From assembly GCA_031254095.1 (NCBI GenBank), contig JAIRVC010000246.1, forward strand, positions 1 through 6,325: a stretch of DNA of 6,325 nucleotides. The letters run 5' to 3'. Source of the DNA: Acidobacteriota bacterium (GTDB lineage: Bacteria > Acidobacteriota > UBA6911). Below, piece by piece: positions 5,854 through 6,325 of this stretch. The translations under genes and the position numbers were made by a program. Each line of letters starts with the position of its first letter. Within the stretch, counting starts at the first letter, position 1. The notes under the pieces were generated by a model. The model had not been told where the DNA came from and did not search any database. It was given only the letters and a program-made list of their open reading frames with translations.

Positions 5854-5989
5854 TTAATTAACTGCGCGGGATATTGTGCCGGGCGCACGGAGCCGAGGCA
5901 AATATCAATGATATGTTAAGGTTACGAGTGCCGAGCCGCCGTAAACAATTTGGCAATTCACCCGCCCGGGCAATTAATCAGCGCTTCCC
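5842..5989. repeat. Long imperfect palindrome between two convergent genes
   Basis: CGCTGATTAATT (5848-5859) is perfectly inverted at 5972-5983. The match extends outward to 5842/5989 (16 of 18 bases) and inward through the GCGGG/CCCGC blocks to about 5870/5961. Further imperfect pairing continues inward: ATTG..CC with GGCAAT, and the GGAGCCGAGGCA region with TGCCGAGCCGCC. Near the centre is ATATC-AAT-GATAT (5902-5914). The element contains the transporter stop codon and ends exactly next to the phosphoesterase stop codon. It could be a mobile palindromic repeat (MITE-like) serving as a bidirectional terminator, or a structured RNA. Confidence 0.7.
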
Positions 5990-6325
5990 TTAGTTTTTTA
6001 CAAGCTTAATAACGGCAACCTCCGCAATGTTAAAAAGTCTCATCGGCGGTCCCCAGACCCCTGCCCCTGAAGTGACATACATTGTGGAGCCGTTTTTCTT
6101 ATAGAGGCCGTAGTTATATCGCATAAAAAATCTTGTCACAATCTCCACCGGAGGAATCTGTCCGGAATGAGTGTGCCCGGAAAGTTGTATAACATTAAAA
6201 TCATGATTCGCGGCAATGTCGAAAGTTTCCGGCCTGTGACTTAGAAAAATTACCGGACAACCGTAAGGGCTTCCCGAAAGCACGGATTTAATATTTTCCG
6301 CATCCTGCCAGTCCGCGTCGTTTAT
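5990..6325 (-). CDS. Metallophosphoesterase (calcineurin-like), C-terminal part
   Basis: This is the last 111 residues of a binuclear-metal phosphoesterase. The frame is open to the right edge of the window, so the GTG at 6283 is not the real start and the N-terminal half with the first metal-binding motifs lies outside. Visible signatures are FLSHRPE, with a metal-ligand His, and QLSGHTHSGQIPP, the GHxH metal-binding motif. The C-terminal run GLYKKNGSTMYVTSGAGVWGPPMRLF and the closing EVAVIKL are characteristic of the YaeI/YkuE-like branch. Members hydrolyse phosphomonoesters or phosphodiesters such as lipid headgroups, often at the membrane. The actual substrate is unknown. It converges with the transporter gene across the long palindrome. 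Confidence 0.9.
   Translation of the reverse strand: MNDADWQDAENIKSVLSGSPYGCPVIFLSHRPETFDIAANHDFNVIQLSGHTHSGQIPPVEIVTRFFMRYNYGLYKKNGSTMYVTSGAGVWGPPMRLFNIAEVAVIKLVKN

Overview
The window comes from a bacterial chromosome of moderate G+C content. The genes are closely packed, have Shine-Dalgarno sites and use bacterial gene families. Nothing in it fixes the taxon. The hairpin-rich spacers and mixed composition resemble what is found in several anaerobic Gram-negative lineages, but that is a weak inference. The window holds five complete protein genes and two that run off its ends.

Positions 1-2576 (+ strand) form a tight three-gene cassette. It contains the C-terminal part of an AMP-forming acyl/aminoacyl ligase (adenylation enzyme), a free-standing phosphopantetheinyl carrier protein, and a cytoplasmic-looking beta-lactamase-fold hydrolase/transferase. 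The reading frames overlap by 17 and 11 bases, which implies one translationally coupled operon. The natural reading is activate, load onto carrier, release or transfer. The most interesting point is that the third enzyme has Cys where its superfamily has the nucleophilic Ser (CxxK for SxxK) and Tyr-Glu-His where the Tyr-x-Asn motif is expected.

Positions 2577-2693 hold a long hairpin and a strong ribosome binding site. They lead into a zinc-dependent medium-chain alcohol/polyol dehydrogenase (2694-3743, + strand). It lies on the same strand as the cassette but is separated from it by the hairpin, so shared function is possible but unproven.

Positions 3744-4058 are non-coding and contain a 16-base repeat present twice directly and once inverted, small hairpins and a cluster of CTTTGCG words. 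A minus-strand gene for a short single-stranded DNA-binding protein follows (4059-4433), then about 490 bases with no gene I can support.

Positions 4936-5853 (+ strand) encode a ten-helix EamA/DMT-type transporter that is visibly more AT-rich than its neighbours. It converges on a minus-strand metallophosphoesterase gene that runs off the right edge (5990-6325). The gap between them is almost entirely one long imperfect palindrome (5842-5989) that contains the transporter's stop codon and abuts the phosphoesterase's stop codon.
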